From: an uncultured Porphyromonadaceae bacterium
GTDB lineage: Bacteria; Bacteroidota; Bacteroidia; Bacteroidales; Muribaculaceae
Assembly (NCBI GenBank): GCA_947174335.1
Contig: CAMWIM010000015.1
Span: 1 to 37,673 of the forward strand
Length of the DNA stretch: 37,673 nt
Direction of reading: 5' to 3'
Position 1 is the stretch's first letter, and the number at the start of each line of letters is the position of its first letter. The notes beneath the pieces were generated by a model that saw only the letters and a list, made by a program, of their open reading frames with translations, did no database searches and was not told where the DNA came from. Made by a program: the position numbers and the translations under genes. Shown one piece after another: positions 7,275 to 16,991 of the stretch.

Positions 7275-8051
7275 TTAAATGATTTTTTGAAGAGCGAGAC
7301 TGATTGCACTGATTTCTTCGGTTCCGGGTTCCAATTCGATGACTTCGTGTTTGCTTGCCGGACCAAAAAATTCGATTGAATGTCCGTCCACATTAATAAA
7401 TAATGAGTCATAGAAGCAGAGATGTTTTCTGTAAACATCGGCAGGATTATCTTCGCCAAAGAAAAATTTGAGGTCACGTGTACGGGTGATGATGACTTCT
7501 GATTTTTCGAAATATTCAATAATTTTTGGACGTTCGATTGTCAAAGATGAAATTCTCGAGGGATCAAATCCGGGGAAGTAAATGATTTTTGCATTGCGCG
7601 ATGACGCATGTTCAATCAACACCTGAAGATTGTGTTGATAGCGCGGATTAACAGCCATATAACCGCCAAACACAACAGCTGCATCGTGGTTGAGGTTGGT
7701 AGGCCATACAACATCGAGTCCGTTTTCAGGAAGATTGCTGCGGGTTGAATAACGGTTAACCTCGTTTATTTCACCATTCTTGAATATGAGAGTGGCAGGG
7801 GTTACGATATCGGGCGCCCGGTCGATAGAATGTGTGTCAATGCCTGATTTGTCGAGAGTATCAATTATGACACCACCAAGATAGTCGTTACCTGTCTCAG
7901 AAATCAAAGAAACTTTTACATCTTTGTCTTTTGCAATGTCGCAGGCAACATTTACAAGTGTACCGCCAACTCCAACCCGTTTGGGCTTGAGACCATTAAA
8001 ATAAACTTGAAAATCGATGTCGGCAATAAAAAATATATTTTTCAGATACAT
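7275..8051 (-). CDS. PfkB-like sugar kinase homologue, probably catalytically degenerate
   Basis: The N-terminal half looks like a ribokinase/PfkB protein: the GVGGTLVNVACDIAK signature (about 27-41) and a VSLISETGNDYLGG strand-loop (about 48-61). The usual C-terminal DTxGAGD motif, carrying the anion hole and the catalytic Asp, is absent; the corresponding place reads EPGTEEISAIS. At 258 aa it is shorter than the usual ~300. I see no frameshift that would restore the motif. It could be a sugar or nucleoside binder, a regulator or an enzyme with altered chemistry. It sits between the SIS isomerase gene (38 bases upstream) and ribH, presumably in one transcript. Confidence 0.7.
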   Translation of the reverse strand: MYLKNIFFIADIDFQVYFNGLKPKRVGVGGTLVNVACDIAKDKDVKVSLISETGNDYLGGVIIDTLDKSGIDTHSIDRAPDIVTPATLIFKNGEINEVNRYSTRSNLPENGLDVVWPTNLNHDAAVVFGGYMAVNPRYQHNLQVLIEHASSRNAKIIYFPGFDPSRISSLTIERPKIIEYFEKSEVIITRTRDLKFFFGEDNPADVYRKHLCFYDSLFINVDGHSIEFFGPASKHEVIELEPGTEEISAISLALQKII

Positions 8052-8089
8052 GGAGATAGTGTTAAGTTTGAAAGAAAACAGAAGAGAGA

Positions 8090-8698
8090 TTATCGACTAT
8101 TGCGAGATACCTGTCCGAGATAACCGCCGTGATGACGTTTGGCATATTCGGCTCGTGTGAAACCAGTACGCTTCATTACGTTAACCACAAGAATATCGCC
8201 TATGACAGTCATGACTGTGGTCGAAGTCGTAGGAGTCATGCCAAGCGGACAAACTTCGGGGGCTCCTCCGGTTGGAAGTACAACATCGGCTTCGCGCGCG
8301 AGCACCGAGTTTTCATCGCCTGTGATGACGATGATGGGCAGGTGACAGTCATATAACTCACGTGCAAGAGAGATTAGCTCAACAATTTCGCGCGTTTTTC
8401 CCGAGTTTGAAATGAGCAACAGCAGGTCGTCGGGTTGAATCACTCCGAGGTCGCCGTGCTGGGCTTCAGAAGGGTGGAGATTGACTGCCGGAGTTCCGGT
8501 CGAGCAGAATGTAGTGGCAATATTCATCGCAATTTGTCCGGCTTTACCCATTCCCGAAGTAACGAGCTTGCCCCCGCGATTGTGAACGTGTTCCACAATC
8601 AAGTCAACAGCACGCTCATACCCGTCGGTAACAGGAATCTGTAAAATTGCGTTGCTTTCAGCCTTAAGTATTTCGCGCATAGATTCTTTAATGTCCAT
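8090..8698 (-). CDS. SIS-domain sugar-phosphate isomerase, KdsD/KpsF-like without CBS domains
   Basis: This is predicted to interconvert ribulose 5-phosphate and arabinose 5-phosphate, the first step to KDO for lipopolysaccharide. The SIS fold motifs are SGMGKAG (48-54), HPSEAQHGDLG (75-85) and ISNSGKT (96-102). E. coli KdsD carries a C-terminal CBS pair and has about 328 aa; this protein stops after the SIS domain at 202 aa, as I recall for a Bacteroides fragilis homologue. I preferred the ATG at 8698 to an upstream in-frame TTG at 8713. It is the first gene of the operon with the PfkB-like gene and ribH. Confidence 0.85.
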   Translation of the reverse strand: MDIKESMREILKAESNAILQIPVTDGYERAVDLIVEHVHNRGGKLVTSGMGKAGQIAMNIATTFCSTGTPAVNLHPSEAQHGDLGVIQPDDLLLLISNSGKTREIVELISLARELYDCHLPIIVITGDENSVLAREADVVLPTGGAPEVCPLGMTPTTSTTVMTVIGDILVVNVMKRTGFTRAEYAKRHHGGYLGQVSRNSR

Positions 8699-8736
8699 AG
8701 CGTGTAGTCTCAAAATCAGTTTTCTTTTTTACGGTA

Positions 8737-8744
8737 CAAAGGTA
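8737..8744 (-). promoter_or_regulatory. Promoter -7 box of the SIS-PfkB-ribH operon
   Basis: TACCTTTG on the minus strand, 38 bases before the ATG at 8698, with a T-rich -33 region. Confidence 0.6.
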
Positions 8745-8847
8745 ATAAAAAAAGTGTGATTTAAAAAATCATAGTGCATCTAACACTCATAATGTTATTA
8801 AAATGAAATTTTATGCAGATTTATTTTACAAATTGTAGCTAAATTAT

Positions 8848-8855
8848 TAATTTTG
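8848..8855 (+). promoter_or_regulatory. Promoter -7 box of the leu operon
   Basis: TAATTTTG followed by CAACTT, 53 bases before leuA. The -33 element is weak. The leader of about 45 bases is too short for a leucine attenuator and contains no hairpin that I can see. Confidence 0.55.
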
Positions 8856-8908
8856 CAACTTAATTTATGTATGGCTATGTTTGATAGCTAAAAAATAATA
8901 ATTTAAAT

Positions 8909-10405
8909 ATGGATAATAGATTATATATTTTCGACACAACTCTTCGTGACGGAGAACAGGTTCCCGGATGTCAGCTCAATACTGTTGAGAAAATTGAAGT
9001 TGCCAAAGCTCTTGAAGAATTGGGCGTTGATGTGATAGAAGCCGGTTTCCCGGTTTCGAGTCCGGGCGATTTTAATTCTGTTGTTGAAATATCTAAAGCT
9101 GTTACATGGCCGACAATATGTGCTTTGACTCGTGCGGTTGAAAATGACATTAAGGTTGCAGCCGAGGCTTTGCAATATGCAAAACGTAAACGTATTCATA
9201 CCGGAATCGGTACATCAGATTCTCATATTAAATATAAGTTCAATTCAAATCGCGAGGAGATAATAGAACGTGCTGTCGCAGCTGTCAGTTACGCAAAGCG
9301 TTTTGTAGAAGATGTTCAGTTCTATGCCGAAGATGCCGGCCGAACCGACAACGAATATCTTGCCCGTGTGGTTGAGGCTGTTATCAAGGCGGGCGCAACG
9401 GTCGTGAACATACCCGATACAACAGGTTATTGTCTTCCCGAAGAATTTGGTGCAAAAATCAAATATCTTGTAGAAAATGTAAAAGGTATTGATAAAATAA
9501 CAATCGCAACCCACTGTCATAACGACCTTGGAATGGCTACCGCCAATACAATCAGCGGTGTCATCAACGGAGCGCGCCAAGCCGAGGTCACAATTAACGG
9601 CATCGGTGAACGTGCAGGTAATACTTCGCTTGAGGAAGTCGTTATGGCATTGAAGTCTCATCATGAACTTGGTGTCAATACAAATATCAATACACGTCAT
9701 ATCTATCCGACAAGCCGTCTGGTTTCAAATTTGATGAATATGCCCGTCCAACCAAACAAGGCGATTGTCGGACGAAATGCATTTGCCCATTCGTCGGGTA
9801 TTCATCAGGATGGCGTACTGAAAAATCGTGAATCATACGAAATCATCGATCCGAAAGATGTTGGTATCGATGAGAATTCAATTGTACTTACCGCCCGTAG
9901 CGGACGCGCTGCGCTTAAACATCGTCTTCACGTGCTCGGTATTGATCTCGACAAGGAACACCTTGATAAAACTTATGAGGCATTCCTTAAATTTGCTGAT
10001 CGTAAAAAAGAAATCAATGACGATGATATTCTCATGCTTGCCGGACGTCATCATGCTTCGTCTCGCCGCATAAAACTCGACTTCCTTCAGGTTACAAGTG
10101 GTATTGGGGTTCACTCGGTTGCCAGCATAGGACTTGACATTGCCGGTGAAAAATTTGAGGCTTGTGCGTCGGGTAACGGACCTGTGGATGCGGCTTTGTC
10201 GGCAATTAAAAATATCATACGCCGTCAGATGATTGTCAAGGAGTTCCTTATTCAGGCAATCAACCGGGGCAGTAACGATGTCGGCAAGGTTCACATGACT
10301 GTCGAACATGAAGGTATGGAATATCACGGATTCTCGGCAAATACAGATATTGTAGGAGCGAGCGCCGAGGCGTTTATTGATGCAATTAATAAATTTGCCA
10401 AATAA
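8909..10405 (+). CDS. leuA: 2-isopropylmalate synthase
   Basis: LeuA condenses acetyl-CoA and 2-ketoisovalerate, the committed step to leucine. The HMGL-like barrel shows TTLRDGEQ (10-17) with catalytic R13 and metal ligand D14, and HCHND (202-206) with the metal-binding histidines. After a linker, the C-terminal regulatory domain (about 380-498) responsible for leucine feedback is present, so this is the full-length form at 498 aa. It is the first gene of a leuA-leuC-leuD-leuB operon, 9 bases before leuC. Citramalate synthase is the main lookalike, but the position favours LeuA. Confidence 0.95.
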   Translation: MDNRLYIFDTTLRDGEQVPGCQLNTVEKIEVAKALEELGVDVIEAGFPVSSPGDFNSVVEISKAVTWPTICALTRAVENDIKVAAEALQYAKRKRIHTGIGTSDSHIKYKFNSNREEIIERAVAAVSYAKRFVEDVQFYAEDAGRTDNEYLARVVEAVIKAGATVVNIPDTTGYCLPEEFGAKIKYLVENVKGIDKITIATHCHNDLGMATANTISGVINGARQAEVTINGIGERAGNTSLEEVVMALKSHHELGVNTNINTRHIYPTSRLVSNLMNMPVQPNKAIVGRNAFAHSSGIHQDGVLKNRESYEIIDPKDVGIDENSIVLTARSGRAALKHRLHVLGIDLDKEHLDKTYEAFLKFADRKKEINDDDILMLAGRHHASSRRIKLDFLQVTSGIGVHSVASIGLDIAGEKFEACASGNGPVDAALSAIKNIIRRQMIVKEFLIQAINRGSNDVGKVHMTVEHEGMEYHGFSANTDIVGASAEAFIDAINKFAK

Positions 10406-10414
10406 AAAATTATA

Positions 10415-11821
10415 ATGTCAATGGCAAAAACACTATTCGATAAAATTTGGGATGCACATGCGGTGAACACGATTTCCGATGGACCCACTCAACTCTATAT
10501 TGACAGACACTATTGTCACGAAGTAACCACAGCTCAGGCTTTTGATGGTCTCCGTCGTCGTGGAATACAGGTATTCCGTCCCGAACGTACTTTCTGTACG
10601 CCCGACCATAACGTTCCGACCAAAGACCAGCATCTCCCGATAGCTGATCCTGTCTCGCGTAATCAGGTTGAGACTTTGGAACGTAACGCAAAGGAATTTG
10701 GCTTGACCTATTTTCCGCTTGGTTCTGAACGTAACGGTATTATCCATGTGATTGGTCCGGAAAATGGATTGACTCTCCCCGGAATGACAATTGTTTGTGG
10801 CGATAGCCACACTTCAACTCATGGCGCATTCGGCTCGATTGCTTTTGGAATCGGAACAAGCGAGGTTGAAATGGTACTCGCATCTCAGTGTGTGTTACAG
10901 ACCAAACCAAAAACAATGCGCATAACGGTCGATGGTAAATTGGCTGAGGGAGTGACAGCAAAAGATGTTGCCCTTTATATCATCTCGCAACTTTCAACAG
11001 GTGGTGCTACCGGCTATTTTGTTGAATATGCAGGTGAGGCTATCCGCTCGCTTTCGATGGAAGGACGTATGACATTATGTAATATGTCAATCGAAATGGG
11101 TGCGCGTGGTGGCTTTGTCGCTCCGGATGAGGTAACTATTGAATATTGTCGCAATCGATCTTATGCTCCCAAAGGCGCAGAATGGGATAAGGCTGTCGAA
11201 TATTGGCTTTCACTCAAATCAGATGACGATGCCGTGTTTGATCGTGAAATCAAGTTTAATGCTGCCGACATCAAACCACGTATAACTTTCGGTACAAATC
11301 CCGGAATGGGTATCGCCATAGATGAAAAAGTTCCTGGGGCTCCTGCTGATGCTTCAGCCGCCGCTTCGTTTGCCGATGCGTTGACTTATATGGGCTTTGA
11401 ATCGGGCAAGTCATTGCTCGGCGAGCCGGTCGATTATGTTTTTGTCGGTAGCTGTACCAATGGACGCATCGAGGATTTTCGCGATTTCGCATCAATTGTG
11501 AAAGGACGCAAGAAAGCTGACAGCGTAACCGTATGGCTTGTTCCGGGGTCTCGCGCAGTCGAGTCTCAGATTCGCAAAGAGGGGCTCGACCGCATCTTTG
11601 AAGAAGCCGGAATGGAACTCCGTCAACCGGGATGTTCGGCTTGTCTGGCTATGAATCCCGATAAAATTCCGGCAGGAAAATTATCTGTATCAACTTCAAA
11701 CAGAAATTTTGAAGGACGTCAGGGTCCCGGTGCCCGCACGATTCTTGCTTCGCCCCTTACTGCCGCCGCCGCTGCAGTAACCGGCTGTATTACCGATCCA
11801 CGAACTTTAGCTACCAAATAA
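10415..11821 (+). CDS. leuC: 3-isopropylmalate dehydratase large subunit
   Basis: LeuC with LeuD isomerises 2-isopropylmalate to 3-isopropylmalate using a 4Fe-4S cluster. The cluster ligands are C347 (in SCTN), C407 and C410 (in PGCSAC). The aconitase-family [13 protein letters not shown] motif is at 128-140. At 468 aa it is the bacterial long type. Two ATGs, at 10415 and 10421, could serve as start. Its TAA shares its last base with the leuD ATG, so subunit translation is coupled. Confidence 0.97.
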   Translation: MSMAKTLFDKIWDAHAVNTISDGPTQLYIDRHYCHEVTTAQAFDGLRRRGIQVFRPERTFCTPDHNVPTKDQHLPIADPVSRNQVETLERNAKEFGLTYFPLGSERNGIIHVIGPENGLTLPGMTIVCGDSHTSTHGAFGSIAFGIGTSEVEMVLASQCVLQTKPKTMRITVDGKLAEGVTAKDVALYIISQLSTGGATGYFVEYAGEAIRSLSMEGRMTLCNMSIEMGARGGFVAPDEVTIEYCRNRSYAPKGAEWDKAVEYWLSLKSDDDAVFDREIKFNAADIKPRITFGTNPGMGIAIDEKVPGAPADASAAASFADALTYMGFESGKSLLGEPVDYVFVGSCTNGRIEDFRDFASIVKGRKKADSVTVWLVPGSRAVESQIRKEGLDRIFEEAGMELRQPGCSACLAMNPDKIPAGKLSVSTSNRNFEGRQGPGARTILASPLTAAAAAVTGCITDPRTLATK

Positions 11822-12414
11822 TGAAAGAGAAATTTACTACAATAACATCGACCTGCGTGCCGATGCCTGCTGAAAATATTGATACCGACCGTATTATTCC
11901 GGCACGTTTTCTCAAGTCGACTTCTCGTGAAGGTTTTGGTGAAAAACTTTTCTATGACCAGCGTTTTGATGCTGACGGTAATGCTGTTGCCGATTTTCCG
12001 CTGAATAATCCGGCTTATGGAGGCATTATTCTCGTGGCTGGAAAGAATTTTGGTTGTGGATCAAGTCGTGAACACGCTGCATGGGCTATTCATGATTATG
12101 GATTTCGTGTAGTGGTATCAAGTTTCTTTGCTGATATCCACAAAAATAACGAGTTGAACTCATTTGTTTTGCCGGTGACTATCCCACAGGATATGCTTGA
12201 CAAACTGCTTTTGGCGATTACTGCCGACCCGTCAATTCAAGTTATTGTCGACCTTGAAAATCAGATGATAAAATGTGACGCCATTGGCATGGAGTATAAA
12301 TTTGACATCAATCCATACAAAAAATATTGCTTGCTCAATGGACTCGACGATGTTGACTATCTGCTGTCACGCCGCGATGATGTCGTTGCTTATGAAAATA
12401 AAACAAACAAATAA
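11821..12414 (+). CDS. leuD: 3-isopropylmalate dehydratase small subunit
   Basis: LeuD is the swivelling subunit that completes the isomerase active site with LeuC. Visible motifs are [10 protein letters not shown] (18-27) and [13 protein letters not shown] (74-86), the substrate-recognition loop. At 197 aa it is the usual bacterial length. It starts on the last base of the leuC stop and is followed 11 bases later by leuB. Confidence 0.97.
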   Translation: MKEKFTTITSTCVPMPAENIDTDRIIPARFLKSTSREGFGEKLFYDQRFDADGNAVADFPLNNPAYGGIILVAGKNFGCGSSREHAAWAIHDYGFRVVVSSFFADIHKNNELNSFVLPVTIPQDMLDKLLLAITADPSIQVIVDLENQMIKCDAIGMEYKFDINPYKKYCLLNGLDDVDYLLSRRDDVVAYENKTNK

Positions 12415-12425
12415 AAGCCAAATAT

Positions 12426-13487
12426 ATGAATCTTAAAATAGCTGTTATTGCCGGAGATGGCATTGGCCCTGAAATTTCAAAAGTCGGTGTTGAGGTCACT
12501 CGCGCCGTCGCTCGTCGTTTTAACCACGAAATTTCGTTCAAAGAAGCCTTGGCTGGTGCCGCTGCTATTGATGCAGTCGGTGATCCGTTCCCCGAGGTAA
12601 CATACGAAATTTGCTGTGAGAGCGATGCAGTGTTATTTTCGGCGGTAGGTGATCCTCGATATGACAATAACCCCGAAGCTAAAGTTCGACCCGAACAAGG
12701 ATTATTGGCTATGCGTCGTCGCCTTGGCTTGTTTGCTAACATAAGACCGATTGAAACCTTTGAGTGTCTGCTTGATATGTCACCCTTGCGTCGTGATATT
12801 GTCAGCGGTACCGATTTTGTATGTATCAGAGAGCTCACAGGCGGTATGTATTTCGGTCCTAAAAAAGAGGGCGATGATGAGGCATACGATACCAACCTTT
12901 ATACCCGTAAGGAGGTTGAACGTATCTTGAAAACAGCTTTTGAGTATGCACAGCGACGTCGCAAACATTTGACAGTCGTTGATAAAGCAAATGTGCTTGC
13001 TTCAAGCCGTTTGTGGAGAAAGGTTGCTAAAGAAATGGAGACTCAATATCCCGATGTGACAACTGATTATATGTTTGTCGATAATGCGGCGATGAAAATG
13101 ATTATGGATCCCCGTTTCTTTGACGTGATTGTTACAGAAAACACTTTTGGCGACATTCTTACTGACGAAGCGAGTGTACTTTCAGGTTCGATGGGACTTC
13201 TCGCATCATCATCGGTTGGTGAAAAAACGCCTGTGTTTGAGCCTATTCACGGGTCGTGGCCTCAGGCTGCCGGTAAAGATATCGCCAATCCTCTTGCCCA
13301 GATTCTTTCTGTGGCAATGATGTTTGAATACTTTGGATTGAAAGAAGAGGCGGCTGCAGTCAGAAAGGCAGTTACGGCATCGCTTGACAATAACGTCCGC
13401 ACTCCCGATCTTCAGCTGTCGGGTTATCCGACCTACGGAACTCAGGCAGTTGGAAAATGGATTGCTGACTATATTGAGAAAAACTAA
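12426..13487 (+). CDS. leuB: 3-isopropylmalate dehydrogenase
   Basis: LeuB oxidatively decarboxylates 3-isopropylmalate with NAD+, yielding 2-ketoisocaproate. Visible are GDGIGPEI (10-17), the catalytic Tyr in MYFGPKKEG (Y142), K187 in VVDKANVL, the metal-binding aspartates in VDNAAM and [10 protein letters not shown] (D243, D247), and the NAD-site FEPIHGS (271-277). It is full length at 353 aa. The gene order leuA-C-D-B completes the pathway except for the final transamination. Confidence 0.97.
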   Translation: MNLKIAVIAGDGIGPEISKVGVEVTRAVARRFNHEISFKEALAGAAAIDAVGDPFPEVTYEICCESDAVLFSAVGDPRYDNNPEAKVRPEQGLLAMRRRLGLFANIRPIETFECLLDMSPLRRDIVSGTDFVCIRELTGGMYFGPKKEGDDEAYDTNLYTRKEVERILKTAFEYAQRRRKHLTVVDKANVLASSRLWRKVAKEMETQYPDVTTDYMFVDNAAMKMIMDPRFFDVIVTENTFGDILTDEASVLSGSMGLLASSSVGEKTPVFEPIHGSWPQAAGKDIANPLAQILSVAMMFEYFGLKEEAAAVRKAVTASLDNNVRTPDLQLSGYPTYGTQAVGKWIADYIEKN

Positions 13488-13498
13488 AATTTAAGATT

Positions 13499-14380
13499 AT
13501 GAGACTTGACGGACGCCGACAGAGTTCAAACGTAGATGATCGCCGTGGACAGTCATCGTTTGGTGGTGGCAGAGGTTTAAAATTTGCCGGTGGTGGTATA
13601 GGCGCATTAATTATTGCCGCTCTAATCACATGGATGGCAGGAGGCGACCCTATGAGTGTTATCACTCAGGGAGCAGGTGAATATCTGTCCGGCGATTCTC
13701 AAGTTACTCAGAATTATCAGCCAACCGCTCAAGAAGAGGAGATGGCTGTATTTGCAAAACAGATTTTGGCAGGTACTGAAGATGTCTGGACCGCTAAATT
13801 TAATAATATGGGCATGACTTACACTCCTCCAAAGTTGGTGCTGTTCAGTGGTGCCGTTCAGTCGGGATGTGGTGGAGCGACATCTCAAACCGGACCATTT
13901 TATTGCTCGGCTGACCAGACCGTTTATCTCGACCTTGATTTCTTTAATGAGTTGAAGTCAATGGGAATAGACGGCGATTTTGCATGTGCCTATGTTATTG
14001 CCCATGAAGTTGGACATCACGTTCAATATCTTCTTGGAACACTCGACGAAGCACATGAAGATATGGCACGTTTGAGTCAGACCGAAGCCAACAAAATCAG
14101 CGTTCGTCTTGAATTGCAAGCTGACTTCTATGCAGGAGTTTGGGCTTATCACGATAATCAGATGTTCAACTCTCTTGAACCTGGCGATATAGAGGAAGGG
14201 CTGAACGCCGCCTCAAAAATTGGAGATGATTATCTGCAGAAAAAGGCTCGCGGTTATGCTACTCCCGAAACATTTAACCATGGTCGCTCAGATCAACGTG
14301 CTCGTTGGCTGAAACGCGGTGCGGCAGCCGGTAATATTATGTTGGGTGACACATTCTCGCCCCGATACGAAGATTTGTAA
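13499..14380 (+). CDS. Neutral zinc metallopeptidase, YpfJ type (membrane anchored)
   Basis: This protein of the putative neutral zinc peptidase family has a short basic N-terminus, a transmembrane helix at about 32-47 and a large domain expected outside the inner membrane. The zinc site HEVGHH (169-174) is intact, and the GCG region and the late NHGRSDQRARW segment match the family. At 293 aa it is the usual length. It follows leuB by 11 bases and looks co-transcribed with leucine synthesis, although no functional link is known. The substrate is unknown. Confidence 0.9.
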   Translation: MRLDGRRQSSNVDDRRGQSSFGGGRGLKFAGGGIGALIIAALITWMAGGDPMSVITQGAGEYLSGDSQVTQNYQPTAQEEEMAVFAKQILAGTEDVWTAKFNNMGMTYTPPKLVLFSGAVQSGCGGATSQTGPFYCSADQTVYLDLDFFNELKSMGIDGDFACAYVIAHEVGHHVQYLLGTLDEAHEDMARLSQTEANKISVRLELQADFYAGVWAYHDNQMFNSLEPGDIEEGLNAASKIGDDYLQKKARGYATPETFNHGRSDQRARWLKRGAAAGNIMLGDTFSPRYEDL

Positions 14381-14451
14381 ATACAGGTTACAGCGATATA
14401 TACCTCATTTATTGGGGTGGTAGACTGCAATAAAATCTAAGACGATTAGAG

Positions 14452-14482
14452 TTTGTAAAATAGCGATTTTTTTGTAACTTTG
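14452..14482 (+). promoter_or_regulatory. Promoter of the aminotransferase-aroA operon
   Basis: TTTG (14452-14455) lies 19 bases upstream of TAACTTTG (14475-14482), a perfect match to the lineage consensus. The ATG at 14491 begins only 8 bases after the box, so the transcript is predicted to have almost no 5' leader. Confidence 0.75.
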
Positions 14483-14490
14483 TCGCCGTT

Positions 14491-15702
14491 ATGAACCGCA
14501 ATATAAACAAGCTGATCTATGATTTTGACGCGCCTGTAGAAAGACGTGGCACCGGGTGTGTTAAATTTGATAACCTCAAAAAGTTTTACGGACGGGAAGA
14601 TCTCACGCCTTTATGGGTTGCCGATATGGACTTTGAGGTCGCTCCCGCAATTTCACGAGCACTCGAAAGCCGTGTCAGGCATCATGTCTATGGATATGCA
14701 GTTCCCTCTGACGGTTATATCTCGTCAATTATAAATTGGGTGAAAAGCCGATATAATCTTGATGTTAAGCCTGAGGAAATAACATATATTCCCGGAATTG
14801 TCCGTGGAATTGCGCTTGTTGTCGATTATTTTACAAATCCCGGCGATAAGGTGTTGATTCAACCTCCGGTTTATCACCCGTTCAAAAATATCAGTGTAGG
14901 CAACAATCGCATTGTCGTTGAAAATCCATTAATACAAAATCCCGATGGGTCATATTCAATGGATATCGAGGGCCTTGAAAAAGTTGTAAAGGCTGAACAC
15001 CCGCGATTGATGATTCTTTGCAACCCTCACAATCCTGCCGGAATACAATGGGATGAAAATACGTTGCGCAAAGTTGCGCGGATAGCTTCTGAAAACGACA
15101 TGATTGTTATTTCAGATGAGATACACGGCGATTTGATGCTTGACGGTAAACGACATATCTCATTCCCCACTGTCAGTCGTGAGGCTGAGAAAGTCTCGAT
15201 TGTGTTTGGCGCACCCTCAAAAACTTTCAACATTGCGGGACTTGTAAGCTCGTGGGCGGTGATAAAAAATCCTGAAATACGTGATGGATTTTTCCATTGG
15301 CTCGAAGCAAACGAGTTTAATGCTCCGACTTTCTTTGCGACAATTGCTACTGAAGCCGCTTATAACGAGTCGGCTGATTGGCTTGATGCGCTTCTTGAAT
15401 ATTTATCAGGTACGGTTGACTTCATGCAACAGTGGTTTGTTGAAAATCTACCGCAGGTCAAGGTACTTCGTCCTGATGCATCTTTCCTTGTGTGGCTTGA
15501 TTTTCGTGAGCTTGGTCTTGATCATGACAATCTTGTATCGATAATAACTAATGATGCTCATCTCGCTATGAACGACGGCGCAATGTTTGGTGCGGAAGGC
15601 TCGGGATTTATGAGATTTAATATCGGTACACAGCGCCAGGTCGTCAAAGAAGCACTTGGTCAGTTGAAAAAAGCACTTTGCGACGCTCAAATAGTGAAAT
15701 AA
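14491..15702 (+). CDS. PLP-dependent aminotransferase, MalY/PatB (cystathionine beta-lyase-like)
   Basis: This fold-type I PLP enzyme resembles MalY/PatB C-S beta-lyases, which convert cystathionine or cysteine to pyruvate, ammonia and a thiol. Visible are the N-terminal LWVADMDFEVAP (41-52), NPHNPAG (178-184), SDEIHGDL (208-215) and the PLP lysine K244 in GAPSKTFN. At 403 aa it is full length. It is the first of six tightly spaced genes, 22 bases before aroA. An aminotransferase role cannot be excluded from sequence alone. Confidence 0.88.
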   Translation: MNRNINKLIYDFDAPVERRGTGCVKFDNLKKFYGREDLTPLWVADMDFEVAPAISRALESRVRHHVYGYAVPSDGYISSIINWVKSRYNLDVKPEEITYIPGIVRGIALVVDYFTNPGDKVLIQPPVYHPFKNISVGNNRIVVENPLIQNPDGSYSMDIEGLEKVVKAEHPRLMILCNPHNPAGIQWDENTLRKVARIASENDMIVISDEIHGDLMLDGKRHISFPTVSREAEKVSIVFGAPSKTFNIAGLVSSWAVIKNPEIRDGFFHWLEANEFNAPTFFATIATEAAYNESADWLDALLEYLSGTVDFMQQWFVENLPQVKVLRPDASFLVWLDFRELGLDHDNLVSIITNDAHLAMNDGAMFGAEGSGFMRFNIGTQRQVVKEALGQLKKALCDAQIVK

Positions 15703-15724
15703 ATTCATTCAAACCGATTGGATT

Positions 15725-16978
15725 ATGAACTACAAAATAACACCTCCCGCCCATCGTTCTCGTCTTGCATTTGACTTGCCGTTATCAAAGAGCATGAGTA
15801 ATCGTGCCTTGCTCATCTCGGCACTCACTAAAGGTGGTATTGATGATTCGATTAGATTTGCCGATTGTGACGACACAAAGGCTATGAAATCGGGACTTTT
15901 GAAAGAAGCCGAGGGTGGTCACGTTAATGTCGGGGCTGCAGGGACGGCGATGAGATTTCTCACTGCTTTTTTTGCTTCGAGGCCGGGTGTTGAGGTGGTT
16001 CTTGACGGTTCTGAAAGAATGAGGAAACGTCCGATCGGATTGTTGGTTGATGCGTTAAAATCGATTGGAGCTGATATAACATACGAGATGGAAGACGGTT
16101 TCCCTCCGTTGAGAATTAAGGGCGGCGAACTTAGAGGTGGAGTCGTGAAAATTCCAGGCTCGGTAAGCTCTCAATATATCTCGGCATTGATGATGATTGG
16201 GACGACAATGACCGACGGGCTGACAATTAAACTTGAAGGTAAAATAATATCGCTCCCATATATTTTGATGACGGCTGTAATGATGATGAGAGCCGGAGTC
16301 AATGTGATGTTTCATGACCGTAAAATTGAGATCGGCCATTGTGACTATTCTCCTGTTGCGTGGACTATCGAGGGTGACTGGTCGGGGGCTTCATATTGGT
16401 ATGAGCTGACTGCGTCGGGTGCGACAAACGGCGTGCGTCTCGGAAATCTTCGTCAGGAAAGTATTCAGGGTGATTCGGCGGTTGCCCGCTACTTTGACCA
16501 GCTTGGCGTTGACACATCTTTTATTGAAGAAAATGGAGAAAGTGTAGCTTTGTTGAGCCATACAAATAAACTTGTTGACAGTCTTGATATAGACCTGACC
16601 GGACAGCCTGATATTGCTCAGACAATTGCCGTTACATCATTTTTGCTTGGAGTCCCTTTTAATATCTCGGGGCTTTCTACTTTGCCTTCAAAAGAAACTG
16701 ACAGACTTCAGGCTCTTCGTTCTGAATTAAGACGACTCGGATGCAATATCAAGGTTATTAATAACGAGATTATCACGTGGGACGGGAAAAAATGTACGCC
16801 CGATGTCAACCCTCGTATCAGAACGTATGATGACCACCGAATGGCGATGGCGTTCGCACCGGCTGCCGTAAATTTTCCCGGTTTGATAATCGAGAATGTT
16901 GAAGTAGTGTCAAAATCCTATCCCGAATTCTGGAATAATCTTGCCGGTGCAGGCTTTAAACTTGAAGTTGTAAAATAA
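15725..16978 (+). CDS. aroA: 3-phosphoshikimate 1-carboxyvinyltransferase (EPSP synthase)
   Basis: AroA transfers the enolpyruvyl group from PEP to shikimate 3-phosphate, the sixth step of the shikimate pathway. Motifs include SKSMSNRALL (21-30), GAAGTAMRFLTAF (70-82), ERMRKRPI (97-104) and a late YDDHRMAMAFA. At 417 aa it is slightly shorter than the ~427 aa E. coli form, and the N-terminal glycine of PGSKS is replaced (LPLSKS). No other aro genes are in the window. Confidence 0.95.
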   Translation: MNYKITPPAHRSRLAFDLPLSKSMSNRALLISALTKGGIDDSIRFADCDDTKAMKSGLLKEAEGGHVNVGAAGTAMRFLTAFFASRPGVEVVLDGSERMRKRPIGLLVDALKSIGADITYEMEDGFPPLRIKGGELRGGVVKIPGSVSSQYISALMMIGTTMTDGLTIKLEGKIISLPYILMTAVMMMRAGVNVMFHDRKIEIGHCDYSPVAWTIEGDWSGASYWYELTASGATNGVRLGNLRQESIQGDSAVARYFDQLGVDTSFIEENGESVALLSHTNKLVDSLDIDLTGQPDIAQTIAVTSFLLGVPFNISGLSTLPSKETDRLQALRSELRRLGCNIKVINNEIITWDGKKCTPDVNPRIRTYDDHRMAMAFAPAAVNFPGLIIENVEVVSKSYPEFWNNLAGAGFKLEVVK

Positions 16979-16991
16979 ACAGGTTGTCATA

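Noticed and set aside
7259-7519. Frameshifted C-terminus of the PfkB-like gene in another frame
   Set aside because: The alternative frame contains no DTxGAGD motif or other kinase signature, and the annotated frame aligns through to its stop.
8856-8908. Leucine attenuator or leader peptide before leuA
   Set aside because: The leader is only about 45 bases, with no run of leucine codons and no hairpin with a T tract.
9245-9700. 151-codon open frame on the minus strand inside leuA
   Set aside because: It lies wholly within a gene with strong motif support and encodes a Cys/Ile-rich product with no recognisable domain; it is a shadow frame.
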